The notes beneath the pieces were generated by a model. The model was not told where the DNA came from, searched no databases, and saw only the letters and a program-made list of their open reading frames with translations. Positions 10,716 to 22,238 of a stretch of DNA of 64,000 nt are shown here, one piece after another; position 1 is the first letter of the stretch; the number at the start of each line of letters is the position of its first letter. Made by a program: the position numbers and the translations under genes. This DNA comes from Jacaranda mimosifolia (lineage: Eukaryota; Streptophyta; Magnoliopsida; Lamiales; Bignoniaceae), in NCBI GenBank assembly GCA_018894105.1, contig CM032133.1, positions 15,576,501 to 15,640,500 of the forward strand, given 5' to 3'.

Positions 10716-11980
10716 GGATTCTTTGTTGATCTTGTGCCATTGCCAATATTTCTATGTTTTTTGGAATCTGTTTTGTTACTTGATGTCTACTATGATCCAT
10801 AATGGAAAGCCGACACTCTAATGTTCAAATTAGCAGTTAGTGTTTTAATGCCTTCATAGCATTTGCCATATATGGATCTAGTGATCTGGGGCCGCTTTGA
10901 AGTCAAAGGTCTTAATCCATTGACGTTCTGTACTAATGTGATGAGTGTAGAGCTCTCTGGTCGAGGTTTAAAGTGTTAATTCTTTCTCATCGTTGGGTGT
11001 GTTGATCTTCATTTGTTTTGTATTGTATAATGTGTCCCAATACACCACTAGGTTTCTGCACTGAAAAGGTGTTTACAGAATGAGACAAATTTCAACCTGC
11101 TTTCCTCTTTTGACATTACTTAAATTAACGTGACTCAATTGCCCATGAGGATTGACAAAAGAAACAAAGCAATGCTTTAGTTTATTTCCCCCAGGAAATG
11201 GGAAGAAATTTAAAACATTGATCGATCAGGTCGTGAAAGGGATAACTGGTTAAAGAACATTTAAGATTTTATGACCTAATAACTACGGACTTAGTGTGTT
11301 GCAGCTGACTTCGTGTTATACGCCTGAATGTTTGTGTTTGATATTCTGATTATCCTCTATGAATTGTGCACCAGTTAACAACATCTAAAACAGGTCGAAT
11401 GATTTCGTTATGGTGTTCCATAATTTTTCATATAATTGGACAATCCTGACTTAAAATGTTTTGCTCTTATTGATCCAGCTGATCTTGTTTATTTATTCTT
11501 TTCTCAGTGTGTTAGCTTCGGCTATTGATTGATAATTTGATAAGCATCTACCAATTCGTTTTGTCCAGAATTAATTTGAAAGCCATGTCTTGAATTCAAT
11601 TTGAACGTCAGTTTCGTTCTGTTTTTGAGATGCGCTTGACTGCTTCAGTTGAAAATTTAAACTAAATGATGTTCAAATTAAATTATTCAAGAACTGATTT
11701 AACTTTAAATAACTTGTTTAAATACGGGTAGTGTTTGATGTTGTGTTGAGTGTTTTGGAAGAATGCCTGTGGAACTAGGGTTGAAAAATGAGTGGAGAAT
11801 GCGAGGATTATTGGTTTTGTTTTAAGTAAGAAATTTTACTCTAAATGTCCTTTCAAATAAGTTTGGTTTAATTGATGGTGTCACATTGAATTTTTATAAT
11901 GAAATAATAATTAAAAGTGATTTCTACTAAAATAGTAATAGAAAGTTAATGTTGTACGTAAATTGAGTTCGGGTTTTTTT
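10716..11980. other. 3' UTR of BTF3 followed by AT-rich spacer
   Basis: The first 250-320 bases probably hold the 3' UTR: T-rich sequence with TGTA and TTTGTATTGTATAATGTG near 11017-11034. No clear AATAAA was found. Beyond that I see no coding pattern. Confidence 0.5.
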
Positions 11981-11984
11981 TGAA

Positions 11985-12640
11985 AATTAGTAAGACGAGC
12001 TCCTGTTCATCGAACAAATTTGTGTAAAGTCAAAGCTCGAGTTTGTAAGTGATTGTTTAGATGCTTGTTTTTAATTTAAAAATTGATATTTATATTGATT
12101 ATGTCCTTGGTGGGTTTCGGCTCACTTGAGTTTGGGTGTCCCCTTGGTGGGTTTAATTAGTTGGGCTTACTAGTACTCTATTTATTTATTTATCTAATTA
12201 AGCCTCTTATTTGCTTCTTATTTTTTTTGCCCACACAATCTTATTTTGTCATATCATCAAAAACTCTACTTTTTATGTGAAAATCTATTTTTATATTAAA
12301 ACTATGCCTTAATTTTATTCTATCTTAATAATTAAATTCATTTTTCATATCAATTTACCTTTAATTTAATTTTGAAATAATTCGAGTAAGTCAATAATTA
12401 AAAATTTGGAGATTACTAAGTCCTCTTAACTTGTCGTCTTCAAGAAATATTGCTTTGTTAGCGAATTGCATCTTTCAAGGGATTTAGTAGTTTTGATAGT
12501 TCTTTGACATGAGAAATAATCTTTTTAGTTAGGATAAGCTCTCAATGAAAATTTTTCACCTTTGCTTTTACTTTTTCCCTATACTCAGATTACCTAATTC
12601 TTTTGAGTCAGTAACTTATGGGGAGTTCAACTTTGAGAGA
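11985..12640 (-). repeat. LTR-like repeat (family B, copy 2)
   Basis: Shares with the 62445-63110 block, in the same order, CAAAGCTC.AG, GTCCTTGGTGGGTTTCGGCTCA, GCGAATTGCATC(A)TTT(C/G)AA, and a CTTT(T)(A)CTTTTTCC(C)TAT tract. The same order in two places suggests copies of one LTR. No partner coding region is attached here, so it may be a solo or truncated LTR. Strand is inferred from the family B copies that lie beside coding remnants. Confidence 0.5.
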
Positions 12641-12921
12641 AATAGATGTACAATTCTATGAACAAAATATTAGATAGTGGGATCAAATTTGAATTAGGAT
12701 CCAAGATAGTAGTCGAAATTAACGATGGCCAGCAACGAGAGGTTGGTCGCATCCATGGTCTTGGGGGTGGTGAGGATGCTTCCCTTAAGGTGTGGCCAGC
12801 TACCCCATGGGCAGCTGGTTGCAAGGTTGGCGTGGGCAATTGTCATTCTAGGTAGCTCCGGGTTGGAGTGCCCGTTGTTTTAGGCAGTCAAGGTGGCGAC
12901 AAGTTGATTTATCTTTGTGGG

Positions 12922-12931
12922 GCTCGTCCTA
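12922..12931. repeat. Left target-site duplication of the 6.3-kb MULE
   Basis: GCTCGTCCTA, identical to 19274-19283. It lies directly outside the first base of the left terminal inverted repeat. MULEs typically duplicate 8-10 bp, most often 9. Confidence 0.9.
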
Positions 12932-13110
12932 GGGCTAATATCATTTTACCCCCCTATGAAATATGAAATGTTCACAATGACCCTCTGTGAAAAAAAAATG
13001 CAAAAAATCCCCTCGTCATTTTAGAAATATAGCTCACTGCCTCCTGCTTGCAGTTTAGTGCACAATTATCTGTGAAAAGACTAGAATGCCCTCAAGTAAA
13101 ATAACCTTAG
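12932..13110 (+). repeat. Left terminal inverted repeat of the MULE
   Basis: Read inward: GGGCTAATATCATTTTACCC, CCCTATGAAA, an A-rich run after CTGTG, then a CGTCATTTTAGAAAT-type block. Each landmark recurs, in order, in the reverse complement of 19065-19273. Identity is moderate with small indels, pointing to an old insertion. Confidence 0.85.
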
Positions 13111-13936
13111 ACTTTGTTCATCTTTCCCAAACATTCAAATCGAAATCCTACCTTCCAACACAAAGCTCGAACACTCCCACCCCATTATGAAAACCCTACC
13201 TGCAACCTCGCGACATCAAGGTATCCGACCAGTTTATTTGCTCAATCCTGGGAGGATTTTTGAAATATTGGAGGTTAGACCGAATCTTGGTAGGTTAAGG
13301 GCTCGCGACAACCTCACATTTTCCTGCGCAACTTCGGTTTTCCCCAAGCGTTTAAGGTACAAAGCTTAAACTTTTTTTATTTTCTGATGTTGGCGTTAGG
13401 ATTTGGTAAATTTCTACTATCATGTTTCGAAGTTTTGGGAACTTCCAGACTATATATAGGTGTGGGTAGTTGTTGTGTGTACATATGTATATATATATAT
13501 TATTGGCAAGTTCTTTGTGTATAAATGAATGAAGTCGATGTTGTTGTTGATTACAATTTTTTGGTCCACTTGTCTGACTGGATTCTGATAGATTCTTTAT
13601 GTCAGTAGTGTAGTATTTTGATTACTGTAGAGTTTAGTTTAATTTATTAATTTTAAATTATTATTTTCAATTGTTTGATATAGCCCCTAGTAATTGTTAT
13701 AAATCCAAACATGCAGCTTTGTCCATGTGATACAACGTGTTGTGGTCCCCAAACTTATAAAGTTAAATAGAAATTTTTTTTTTCTGTGAGTGTGTTATAT
13801 TCACTTAAATTAGTCAAAGATTAGTCAATATGAAGCTTATTAGAGTCAATCGAAATCATGTTGTTGAGTCAATATCAAAGTCTCTTACTATAATTAAAGG
13901 GCTAGATATTTATTTCTTAATTTTTTATGCATACAG
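13111..13936. other. MULE 5' region, non-coding
   Basis: Between the left inverted repeat and the first recognisable transposase codon. It probably holds the promoter and leader of the transposase gene. A Met at 13187 opens a 60-codon frame with no recognisable motif. Confidence 0.5.
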
Positions 13937-16900
13937 ATGAGTTTGTATCATCAGTTGAAGATTTGGTATGGAGGGGAATTTGTGCGCACACCTAAAGTGA
14001 TATATAAAGGAGGTTTTCTAATTAGTATTCCCAAGTTTTATTTAGATTATTTCAATTTAGATGTGATGAATGAACTGTACATGATGCGTGGAGGCAAGAA
14101 AGGGGCTGTAAACTTCTATTACAGAAGACCTGGAGAATCATTTGAGTATGGGTTAAGGCTGTTAAACAGTGAGATGCCTCATGACAGCATAATTGAAATG
14201 CAAAGGGCATACAAAAGCATTAACCTTCCTGTTTTACTATATATTGAGGAGTTAGGAGATCCGCTGTAGGTAATGGATGAGCATGGCAATTTAATAAGCT
14301 TGGAGGATTTATTTAAAAAGCAAGACAAGCGTTACAACAAGGACCAAGATTCAGGGATTAAATTGTTGACATTTGGAATCAACTTTAATGATGAATTTGG
14401 TATTAGACAGCAAGTGGAGGCTGATGAAATTGAGGTAGGTACACAACCTCCAGTTAAGGAGGAAGAGCTTACTGAACATGATCCCATGCACACTGAGTAG
14501 CAATAAAAAGGTGCAAAAAAAAGGGCTGTTGAGCAAGAAAATGAAAATAAATTGCAAGAGAATCCCAACATGTAGCCAGATGAAGAGGAAATCCAGCAAG
14601 CAATTGAGAATCAGCAGCAAAAAGTTGTGGATCAGTTTGGTTGTGCATTTCAGTTTGAGCATGAACCACAACAAGTTGATGAGAACCCAAATATTGAGCA
14701 AGAACCACAAGAAGTTGATGAGAATCCTAATATTAAGCAAGAACCACAAGAAGTTGATGAGAATCAGAGTCTTGAGGAAGAACCACAACAAGTTCATGAC
14801 CATCAGAATCTTGAGGACGAACAGCAGCAAGTTGAAGATAATTAGCAATTTGATGGGCATTTGATGTTGCATTTCAGTTTGATTTTTAAGCTCCTGATAT
14901 GAACTGGATGGAGGATACAATGGAAGCAACAGTTGGTGATCTTCAATCTGAGAAAACAAGCACAGAAAATAAAATGAGGAGAGAAAATAGTCAGAAAAAG
15001 AAAAGAAAAGAATGTGCTCCTCCAACTGATCCAAGTGATTTAAGTGACTCAGAAGATGAAGATTACATGCCAAGTGATTATGATATTGACTCAGATACCC
15101 CAAGCCTTATGTTAGAAGACTTGGAGGACTCCAGTGATGATGACATCTTCTTAGAGAAAAACACAAATAGAAGAGAACAAGTGAGAAAGTTGAAGAAAAT
15201 TGTGAAGTTAAAGGACCCTAAGCCAAAGAAAATAGCCATGCCTCAAAATGTTGAAGATGAAGAATGGTGTAGTGATCCAGGTATGGAAGATGACCTAGTC
15301 AGCTTGAGTGGCTCTGATGAAGATGCACCAAAGCATCCTCATTTTAGATAAGGGCAGGAGATGAGGAATTTTAAAATAGTTGTTGGAATGAAGTTCTCAA
15401 ATCACAGGTGTTTAGGGAAGCTTTGAGGGATTGGGCAGTCATAGAAGGCTTTGAATTAGAGTGGACTAGAAATGAGAATGCAAGAGCAACTGCCAAGTGC
15501 AAGAATTAGAGTTGCAGCTGGAGAATACATGTCTCCCCTGTTATGGATTCATCCACATTTCAAGTGAAGACAATTAAAGGGGAGCACACTTGTCCTAGGA
15601 TAGATTCTAATAGCCTTGCAAAGGCTAGAATTTAGGCAAGAGGGTGGAGAACATTATCAGAGATAACCCTAGCATTTCTATTGAGAAGTTGAAGAACACC
15701 ATTCGGAGAAAAGTGAATGTACAAGTGAGCACATCCAAGGTGATAAGAGCAAAGAAGCATGCATTGGATGAAATCAGAGGAAATGATGGACATCAATATT
15801 TGAAGCTTTGGGATTATTGTGCTACAGTCAGATAGAAGAATCTTTGCAGCAAGCTATTGTTGAGAAAAGTGAATGACAGTGATCCTCCAGTTTTTGATAG
15901 GATGTACTTTTGTTTGGATGCAATGAGAAGAGCATTTTTAGCTGGATGAAGACCAATAATTGGTCTAGATGGCTGTTTTCTAAAGAGAGATTATCGAGGC
16001 CAACTTCTTGTTGCTTTGGGGAGGGATGGCAATGAGAACATGGTCCCTATAGCCATGGCTATTGTTCCATTGGAGAATAGGGAGACATGGACATGGTTTT
16101 TGGTTGAACTTTTAGATGATATTGGTGAACGGGGATGGATTTTCATCTCAGATAGACAGACAGAAGGGATTGACAGAAGCACTTAAAGATGTTCCAGTAG
16201 ATTGTGATCATAGGTACTGCCTGCGGCACATGTATGAGAATTTTAAGAAAAAATAAAGTGGGCAGAAAATGAAAGAATTGTTTTGAAAAGCAGCCTTAGT
16301 TGCTAGGATTTTGAGCATTACATGAAGCTGTTAGAGAAAGAAGATCCCAAAGTAGATGTTAATGTTCAGACTGTAGTGGAGTGGCTTAGGAGTGTTCTAC
16401 CTCAACATTGGGCCAGGTCATATTTTTCAACAAGCTGTAAGAGTGTTATTTTAGTTAATAATTTATCTGAATATTTTAACAGTTACATCCTTGATGCAAA
16501 GGACAAGCCTATTATTTTCATGTTTGGTGGGATAAGGACTAAGCTGATGACTAGGATTCAGACAAAGAGAGGTGGGATGGAGAAGTATACAGGATCTATT
16601 TGCCCAAACATCCTCAAAAAGATTAACAAGCAGCAGTCTTTGACAAGACATTGTTATGCTAGGTGGTGTGAAGGGAAAGAATTTGAGGTGGACAACCCAG
16701 ATGATAGGTATTTAGTGGATTTGGAGAAGAAAACATGTACTTGTGGGATGTTCCAACTTAATGCGTACCCTTGTTGCCATGATGTAGCTGCAATTTCAGA
16801 GAAAAGGTTGAAGTTAGAGGATTTTGTTGATGATTGTTACAAGAAAGAGACTTATTTGAAAGTGTATGAGCATATGATACATAGGTGCCTGGTCCTAGGG

Positions 16901-17739
16901 ACTACATCAAGACAAATTTTGTGCCACTTAAGCCTTCTCAAACCAGAAGAAAGCTTGGATGGCCAACTATGTTAAGAAGGAGGGGTCCAGATGAGTTACG
17001 AAGGAGCACATCAACAAGAAAGGGCCTCACACACACTTGTAAAAAGTGTCTTCAAAGAGGTCATAATAAAGGCACTTGCAAGAACCCCACTCATCCCAAG
17101 TCAACATTTTATAAGGTAATCAAACTAGTATTCAAATCACTTGAATTGATTTTCTATACTTATATTCTCATATGGTTTTCATTTGTTTTCAGGCTACAAG
17201 GAGCCCAGCTAGTGCACAACCTCAAATGGACATGGATTCTGAAGCCCCTCACCTGAGCCAAGTCATAAAAGATGCCCATCTTATTTTAAAATCTGTAATT
17301 AACACACTTATATTGTTTTTCTATACTTATGTTGTTTACATATTGTGATTTTCTTTCAGGCTACACGAAATATCCCTACTAGTGGTCAGACTGAAATAGA
17401 GATAGATTCTCAAGCCCTTGCCCTTAACCAAGATTCTCAAGCACAACCAGCATGCCCATCTTCCAGATCTATAAGAGTATAACCCCTTTTCTATTATTTT
17501 TATTTCATATGATTGGACATGTTTTTACTTCAGTCATGTTGTAGAAACAACCTATCTATGGAGTTGTTGCAACTGCTGGATTTGCTCAATCTACTGGATC
17601 TACTCCACCACTTGGATCAAGTGGATCTGCTGCCCCAACACCTGCACAGAGAGCAAGAAGAGTGAAAAAACAAACTGTTGGTCAAGTTTATGAAAATATA
17701 AGGAAAAGGGCTACTAAGAGGAGAGCATCTAGGCCATAG
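13937..17739 (+). pseudogene. MuDR/MULE transposase, multi-exon, with many nonsense and frameshift changes
   Basis: The N-terminal region (13937-14269) is followed, in the same frame after one TAG, by a Glu/Gln-rich spacer with 13-residue repeats (14663-14842) and an acidic stretch (SDSEDEDYMPSDYDIDSD, 15040-15095). The MuDR N-terminal domain is at about 15370-15600 (VVGMKFSNHR; DWAVIEGFELEWTRNENA; IKGEHTCPRI). The catalytic core is at about 15960-16470. GLDGCFLK carries the first Asp, FISDRQ the second, and NNLSEYFNSYIL the likely Glu. RYCLRHMYENFKKK lies between them. A SWIM zinc finger (CTCGMFQLNAYPCCH) is near 16737 and a CCHC knuckle (CKKCLQRGHNKGTC) near 17040. The C-terminal exons are separated by GT..AG introns (for example about 17116-17191), and the frame ends in RRASRP at 17739. 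At least eight in-frame stops break it. Confidence 0.92.
14663..14842 (+). repeat. 39-bp tandem repeat encoding 13-residue units in the transposase spacer
   Basis: Four full units and a partial fifth, based on EPQ(Q/E)VDENPNI(E/K)Q. The two middle units differ at few positions. All keep the reading frame, as expected of an acidic, disordered linker that can change length. Confidence 0.9.
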
Positions 17740-18526
17740 ATTTTCTTCTTCATTTCATTAGAAAGGACTGGACAATATAAATGTGTTTTGAAGAATGTGT
17801 AGTTGGTATTTTATTTTCTGAACATTGTGTATTAGTGCATCTGGTATGTAGAAAAGATGCCTTTGTTTGCTTTTGAGGTGTTTAAAGTGTATGGACAGAA
17901 TGGGACAGTTGTGGCCCTGTTTTGTGCATTAAAAGATGCCCTGTCACTTTTTGTTTATTATGACTTGCCATTATCTAATTTTTGGTTTGCATTTTCTATA
18001 TTTTGGTCTTTTGGGTGGTGTTGAATTGAAGTTGCTTTTATAGATTGACTGGTGTTGAATCTAGTGTTGTTCAATTGGTGTTTCTGTTGTGGAGTTTAGG
18101 ATGTACAAGTTAACCTCTTGCAATTTTTTTTCCTAATAAATAGGAAATTTACCCCCATGTGAAATTATGTGTTTTGTTCAAATTGGCAGTTTACCCCCTT
18201 GATGTGAAGCACATTTTCAATTGCTTTCAAATCCTTCCCAACGAACTGTAAAGAACACTATAATATGGAAAAGAAACATACAACACGGTGTCTCTGTTGT
18301 GGATTAAGATTGCACAGGATAAACTTTCACAATATTTTTCCCCAGACAAATTATCAATTCACCCCCTTGTCAAATTATTTGTTATGTTCAAATTGGCAAT
18401 TTACCCTCTCCTTCTGCAGTCAGTGAAGAATGACTCAAATTGCTTTCAACAAAGAAACATACATACATAGGTAAATTCAAGAGCAAATTTCGTTCTTTAC
18501 AACATACAAAACTTGCAAGCATATGC
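17740..18526. repeat. MULE 3' region with a diverged 210-bp direct duplication carrying terminus-like motifs
   Basis: Two units start with T(T/C)TCTGTTGTGGA at 18081 and 18291. Each contains ACAAGTTAACCT/ACAGGATAAACTT, then (T/C)ACCCCC.TGT.AAATTAT, TGTTCAAATTGGCA and TTTACCC. The ACCCCC-TGTGAAATTAT phrase resembles the outermost part of the left inverted repeat (ACCCCCCTATGAAATATGAAA). No protein is supported. Confidence 0.65.
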
Positions 18527-18997
18527 TCATTTCATTAACACTATGACAATCAAAATTGTCAACAAAATAGTTATTACAACCCAAGAGAAATGCACAAAGT
18601 GACCATCATTCTCATCCTTCCTACACCCAACTACTTTTGACACCCCAGAAATCACTTCATCAGCATCTGGCAGTTCAGTTTCTTCACCTCCATAAAATGC
18701 ATCACCATTGTGCTCCTGTGGATAGGTCACCAGAAGCCCAGATGGAGACCATGTTGCTGTCATAGGCATGCACCACGCAAAGAAGTTTTAACGTTGAAGA
18801 GGGCAACAATAATAAAGCTTACCTAACGAGCTTTTCCTATCTTTGATCACTTCTTAAAAGGCTGCATCAGCCAAGCATCTACAGACTGGAGGTATCAAAG
18901 GTCCAACGTGGGTTTATGGAACCTATACCTGTTCCTCATCGTATTTGTCGAAGAAGATGCCATTGCAGCTCTTCAAATTGGTGAGCAAGAAATTTAG
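18527..18997 (-). pseudogene. Possible second, opposite-strand MULE gene with C-terminal membrane segment
   Basis: The minus-strand ORF 18769-18527 (80 codons) ends with a strongly hydrophobic segment (HFSWVVITILLTILIVIVLM) directly before the stop. Upstream, a Met at about 18997 opens MASSSTNTMRNRYRFHKPTL before a stop. A Cys-bearing piece in another frame (PPVCRCLADAAF) is followed by AAAAGCTCGTTAGGTAAGC, a possible splice donor. Small plant proteins with a GRF-type zinc finger and a C-terminal membrane anchor have this general layout, but the zinc finger is not clear here. The ORF could also be chance. Confidence 0.3.
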
Positions 18998-19064
18998 AGA
19001 AGACAGTAACTTGGAGTCTGAAGCAGCCGATGGGAAAATTTGGGAGAAAGAATTTTTACAAGAA

Positions 19065-19273
19065 ATTACATACTAAGAGGGTAAAACTGACCTTTTCCTT
19101 ACAATAAACTCATAACTAGTCGCATGAACAAGCGCGTGCCCATCACCATAGCACGGAAGGGGCTTCGTTGCTTGATTTTAAAAATGACAAGGTGGTTTTT
19201 TGTATGTTTTTTTTTCACGGCGAGTTCTTTTGCTTATTTCGTTTTTCACAGGGGGGTACAATCATTTTTTCCC
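19065..19273 (-). repeat. Right terminal inverted repeat of the MULE
   Basis: The reverse complement starts GGGAAAAAATGATTGTACCC and continues CCCTGTGAAAAACG, an A-run, a CTTGTCATTTTTAAAAT block and, near the inner end, GTTTTACCCTC. These match the left repeat in order. It abuts the right target duplication at 19274. Confidence 0.85.
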
Positions 19274-19283
19274 GCTCGTCCTA
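19274..19283. repeat. Right target-site duplication of the 6.3-kb MULE
   Basis: GCTCGTCCTA, identical to 12922-12931. Confidence 0.9.
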
Positions 19284-19360
19284 GGATTTATGCATGGATA
19301 TTCATGTGTAATGTGGTCCATTTTTCTCTTAAAGTTTTATGATTTTTAATGGCTTTTTAC

Positions 19361-19762
19361 TGGGGTGCAATTAGGCCTAGCTACGTCAAGTTCGGTAAAA
19401 ATTTTCGAGTTCAACGAACCTAAAATTTTAAACTTGAAATTGATTCAATAAAAATTTGATAAAACTCGAATTGTCAAGTAAGTTGTAAATAATTGCAAAC
19501 TTGAAGTTGAGTTTGAGCTCGAACTTAAAATAGAAAATTAGTAATATAATATATATTTATTAATAAAATAAAAATACTTAATTATATATCAACTCTTAAG
19601 CCAACCTGAGAGCTTTGAACCTAAATACAAGCGGCTCGAGATTGACTCAAAATAGAGCTCGAGCTTGATTTAGCTCGACTCAAGCTTGAACTACTTTGAG
19701 CTCAAGTTGAGGTGGCTCAAACTTGACTCATATCACGAATTGACTCGAGTCGTTGCACCCCA
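19361..19762. mobile_element. Small non-autonomous inverted-repeat element (MITE-like), 402 bp
   Basis: TGGGGTGCAA at 19361-19370 is matched by TTGCACCCCA at 19753-19762. The interior is rich in GAGCTCGA/CTCGAGC palindromic words (for example 19630-19740) and has no coding capacity. The flanks GGCTTTTT and GGCTTTCA could be an imperfect 8-bp target duplication, which would suggest the hAT superfamily. A related element is at 55132-55506. Confidence 0.6.
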
Positions 19763-22190
19763 GGCTTTCATATAAAACTATCTTGTAATAATTCAATACG
19801 GTCATGGATGTTTACCGTATTTTTTCATGCAGAACTTACAAAGGTGAGATTTTTTATTTTAGTATAGTGGGAGACAAATCAGTTGAGTGGTTTTTAAGTT
19901 TAAATTATGTAGAATCTCGTGCTAAAGCCATACACTCTTCTGAAAAGCAATTTGAAGGATTATGCTTTATCCAGTCCACTAGTCACCATCCGCTTCTTCT
20001 TGATATAAAAAGAGCACCATTCCTACTAGCAGACGGAAGATGGATGGATAATATAAAGGAGAAATATACGTTATATCATTCATAGGATGATGAGATCCCC
20101 AATCCATTCAAGATTGCGTTCCTCTAGTTTACATACTAACCTATTCTCTAGTACCTATTCTTGTTATGAGCATGCATTTTGATGACATTTAGCATACAAC
20201 AGAAGCTCTACAATTTAGCCGTCTATATTTATTTACACAGAGAAAGAATGGGTGGAGGGTGTTAATTACAGAGTAGATCACCAATAGAATGGACCTATTG
20301 CTTTGCTAGAATTATTTCCAAGCCTTCCTTTCCTGCTAAGCTGCGCTTCACTGAATCCTCCTGCTTAAAATCTTCAGGAAGCAAACTAGACTTCGCATAT
20401 ATTTATGTGGAACAATTTGGAATGATTTTTTAGCACATGAAATGAGAGAAAATTCTAGAGAGTGGGTTTTGATTTCTATTATAGCATAGCTCTTGTGAGG
20501 GATCTAACTGGCGCTTCATCTCTAAATTGTGGGATTTCAAGCCATGGATCAATTCTGCTTCTTGAGTTGGGGATCAATGGAAGTAATGAGTGGTCACGGT
20601 CACTATACTGATGGCTGCTTTGCCCAACAGAAGCATAAGAGGGATGTGGTGGAGAAAGAAAAATGCTCCTGTATGCTGCCGTAATGGGCTTGAAGACGGA
20701 GATACAGGCAATGATGTAATTATTCTCATGTTATCTCTGCAGATATAATAAATAAGATGCAACTCTTAGTCATAACTATTGTGTAGGAAAGATAGATGGA
20801 TGGATGCATTCATCACATCAAATTTGTATGGTATGCTAGTACCTCGGGCTTACTGAAGTCCTTGGTATTGTAAATCTTGACGTATCGTCTCTATCAAAAT
20901 AACTGTTGTTCATTCTGCTGGAGTGCAACTCCAAAGCAGTCTGCCATCAAATACAGACATATGCCCGATCAGGTATGTTCAGACATCATCAGAGTGTTCA
21001 ACTTGTCTTTCACATGTTGGAAACATTCTCCAATTATTATTGAGAATTTTCATGAATAACTTTAATACAATAGCTATCCGAAACAAATCTCTCATTTTAT
21101 GACTGGTCATTGAACAACCAATATTTTGAAATCTAAGTAGTAGGAAAGAGAGAAGGGAAGGGGAAACTTATCAAGTGACTAAAGGTCATAGACATGCAAG
21201 CTCACGAAAACCATAAAGCAAAACATCATAGGCCACCAATAAGGAAATGTCCTAATGAAGACTTTAGCATTAAGAGCAATTTTATACAACAGACACCGCC
21301 AACCCCCTTACCACCCCGACAAAATAAGACCCTAAAAAATTAATCAAAAAACCTCAGCTTTGAAGGAGAAATATATCCACAATGCATTCAGCAAAATCAA
21401 ATTGCTGACAGTATTTGACCAAAGACAAAACTATAATGGACAGCTAAAAAGATCTTGTGATAACAAAGTGAGTCTAAATCAAAAGGTGAATTAAAATATT
21501 AGATTCATCAAACAATTGCTGCTAATAACTTCAATGTCTTGAAGATGTATCCTAAACAAAAACCACAACGATTTTATGATGAATAATTGTGAAAACTTAA
21601 ACTAATGAATACTAATGAATCTTCTTTTAAGAGAAACAATAAAGAGAATACGTAGGACTTAAGCAGTCTGCAGAAATTTACCGGAGTGCGGCTTCCATCA
21701 AAGGCACGAGGAAATGCTTCCTGGGTTATATTTGCATTGGTTGCTTTGACTGTAGTTTAGTTTCTAACTAAAGGGTGACTCGGGACTTGGGACGCTATTA
21801 GCCTCGCAGATGGTTCCCGCCACAATAAAACTTTTTACATTAGCTGATAGATGATCAGGAATATCTGGAGTATCTTTGTTGTTCCCAATTTTAAATATAG
21901 CAGCAACCTGCTAAAAAAGAAAAATAAATTTACATTGTAGCCATTTCAATTTTAGATACAGACAACCAAGTAGATTAAAATGTCTAATCCCTTCATATTA
22001 GCTCCAAGGCAGTTTTGATGTTGCCATTTCAAGAATTGTACATCCTAAGCTCCAGATATCCACGGGAGGCTGTAGTCATTCGTGTTCATTACATCCTGAG
22101 GGTGGAAAAAGCATAGTTACAGACTTTTAGGGGAAAAGCTATCCTAATGTACTGCAAGCAAATTTACGACACACACACATACACACACAC

Positions 22191-22193
<3 letters not shown>

Positions 22194-22233
<40 letters not shown>
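22194..22233. repeat. (GA)n microsatellite at a MAPKKK exon edge
   Basis: About 20 GA units, preceded by an AC-rich run at 22170-22192. On the minus strand it follows the kinase codons SPYWMA within a few bases, where the conserved P-E and a splice donor are expected. Confidence 0.95.

Positions 22234-22238
<5 letters not shown>

Larger units (their letters stand above)
12932..19273 (+). mobile_element. Mutator-like (MULE) DNA transposon, 6342 bp, terminally complete but coding-defective
   Basis: Both ends begin GGG and lead through an A/T stretch into TACCCCCCT(A/G)TGAAA when read inward. The two termini are diverged inverted repeats of about 180-210 bp, flanked by an identical 10-bp duplication. 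Inside are a broken MuDR-type transposase gene (13937-17739, plus strand) and a possible second, opposite-strand gene (about 18527-19000), a convergent layout like that of the maize MuDR element. Numerous stops indicate no present autonomous activity. Confidence 0.92.

Noticed and set aside
10612..10800. 62-codon minus-strand frame over the last BTF3 exon
   Set aside because: Shadow of the BTF3 coding sequence.
14351..15103. 250-codon minus-strand frame over the MULE transposase spacer
   Set aside because: Shadow of the Glu/Gln-rich repeats read backwards, which gives a Leu/Phe-rich pseudo-membrane protein.
19804..20085. 93-codon plus-strand frame (MDVYRIFSCRTYKGEIFYFS...)
   Set aside because: Protein-like composition, but no motif, no clear promoter or splice context, and it sits in the 3' flank of the MAPKKK pseudogene. 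Kept out for lack of support.
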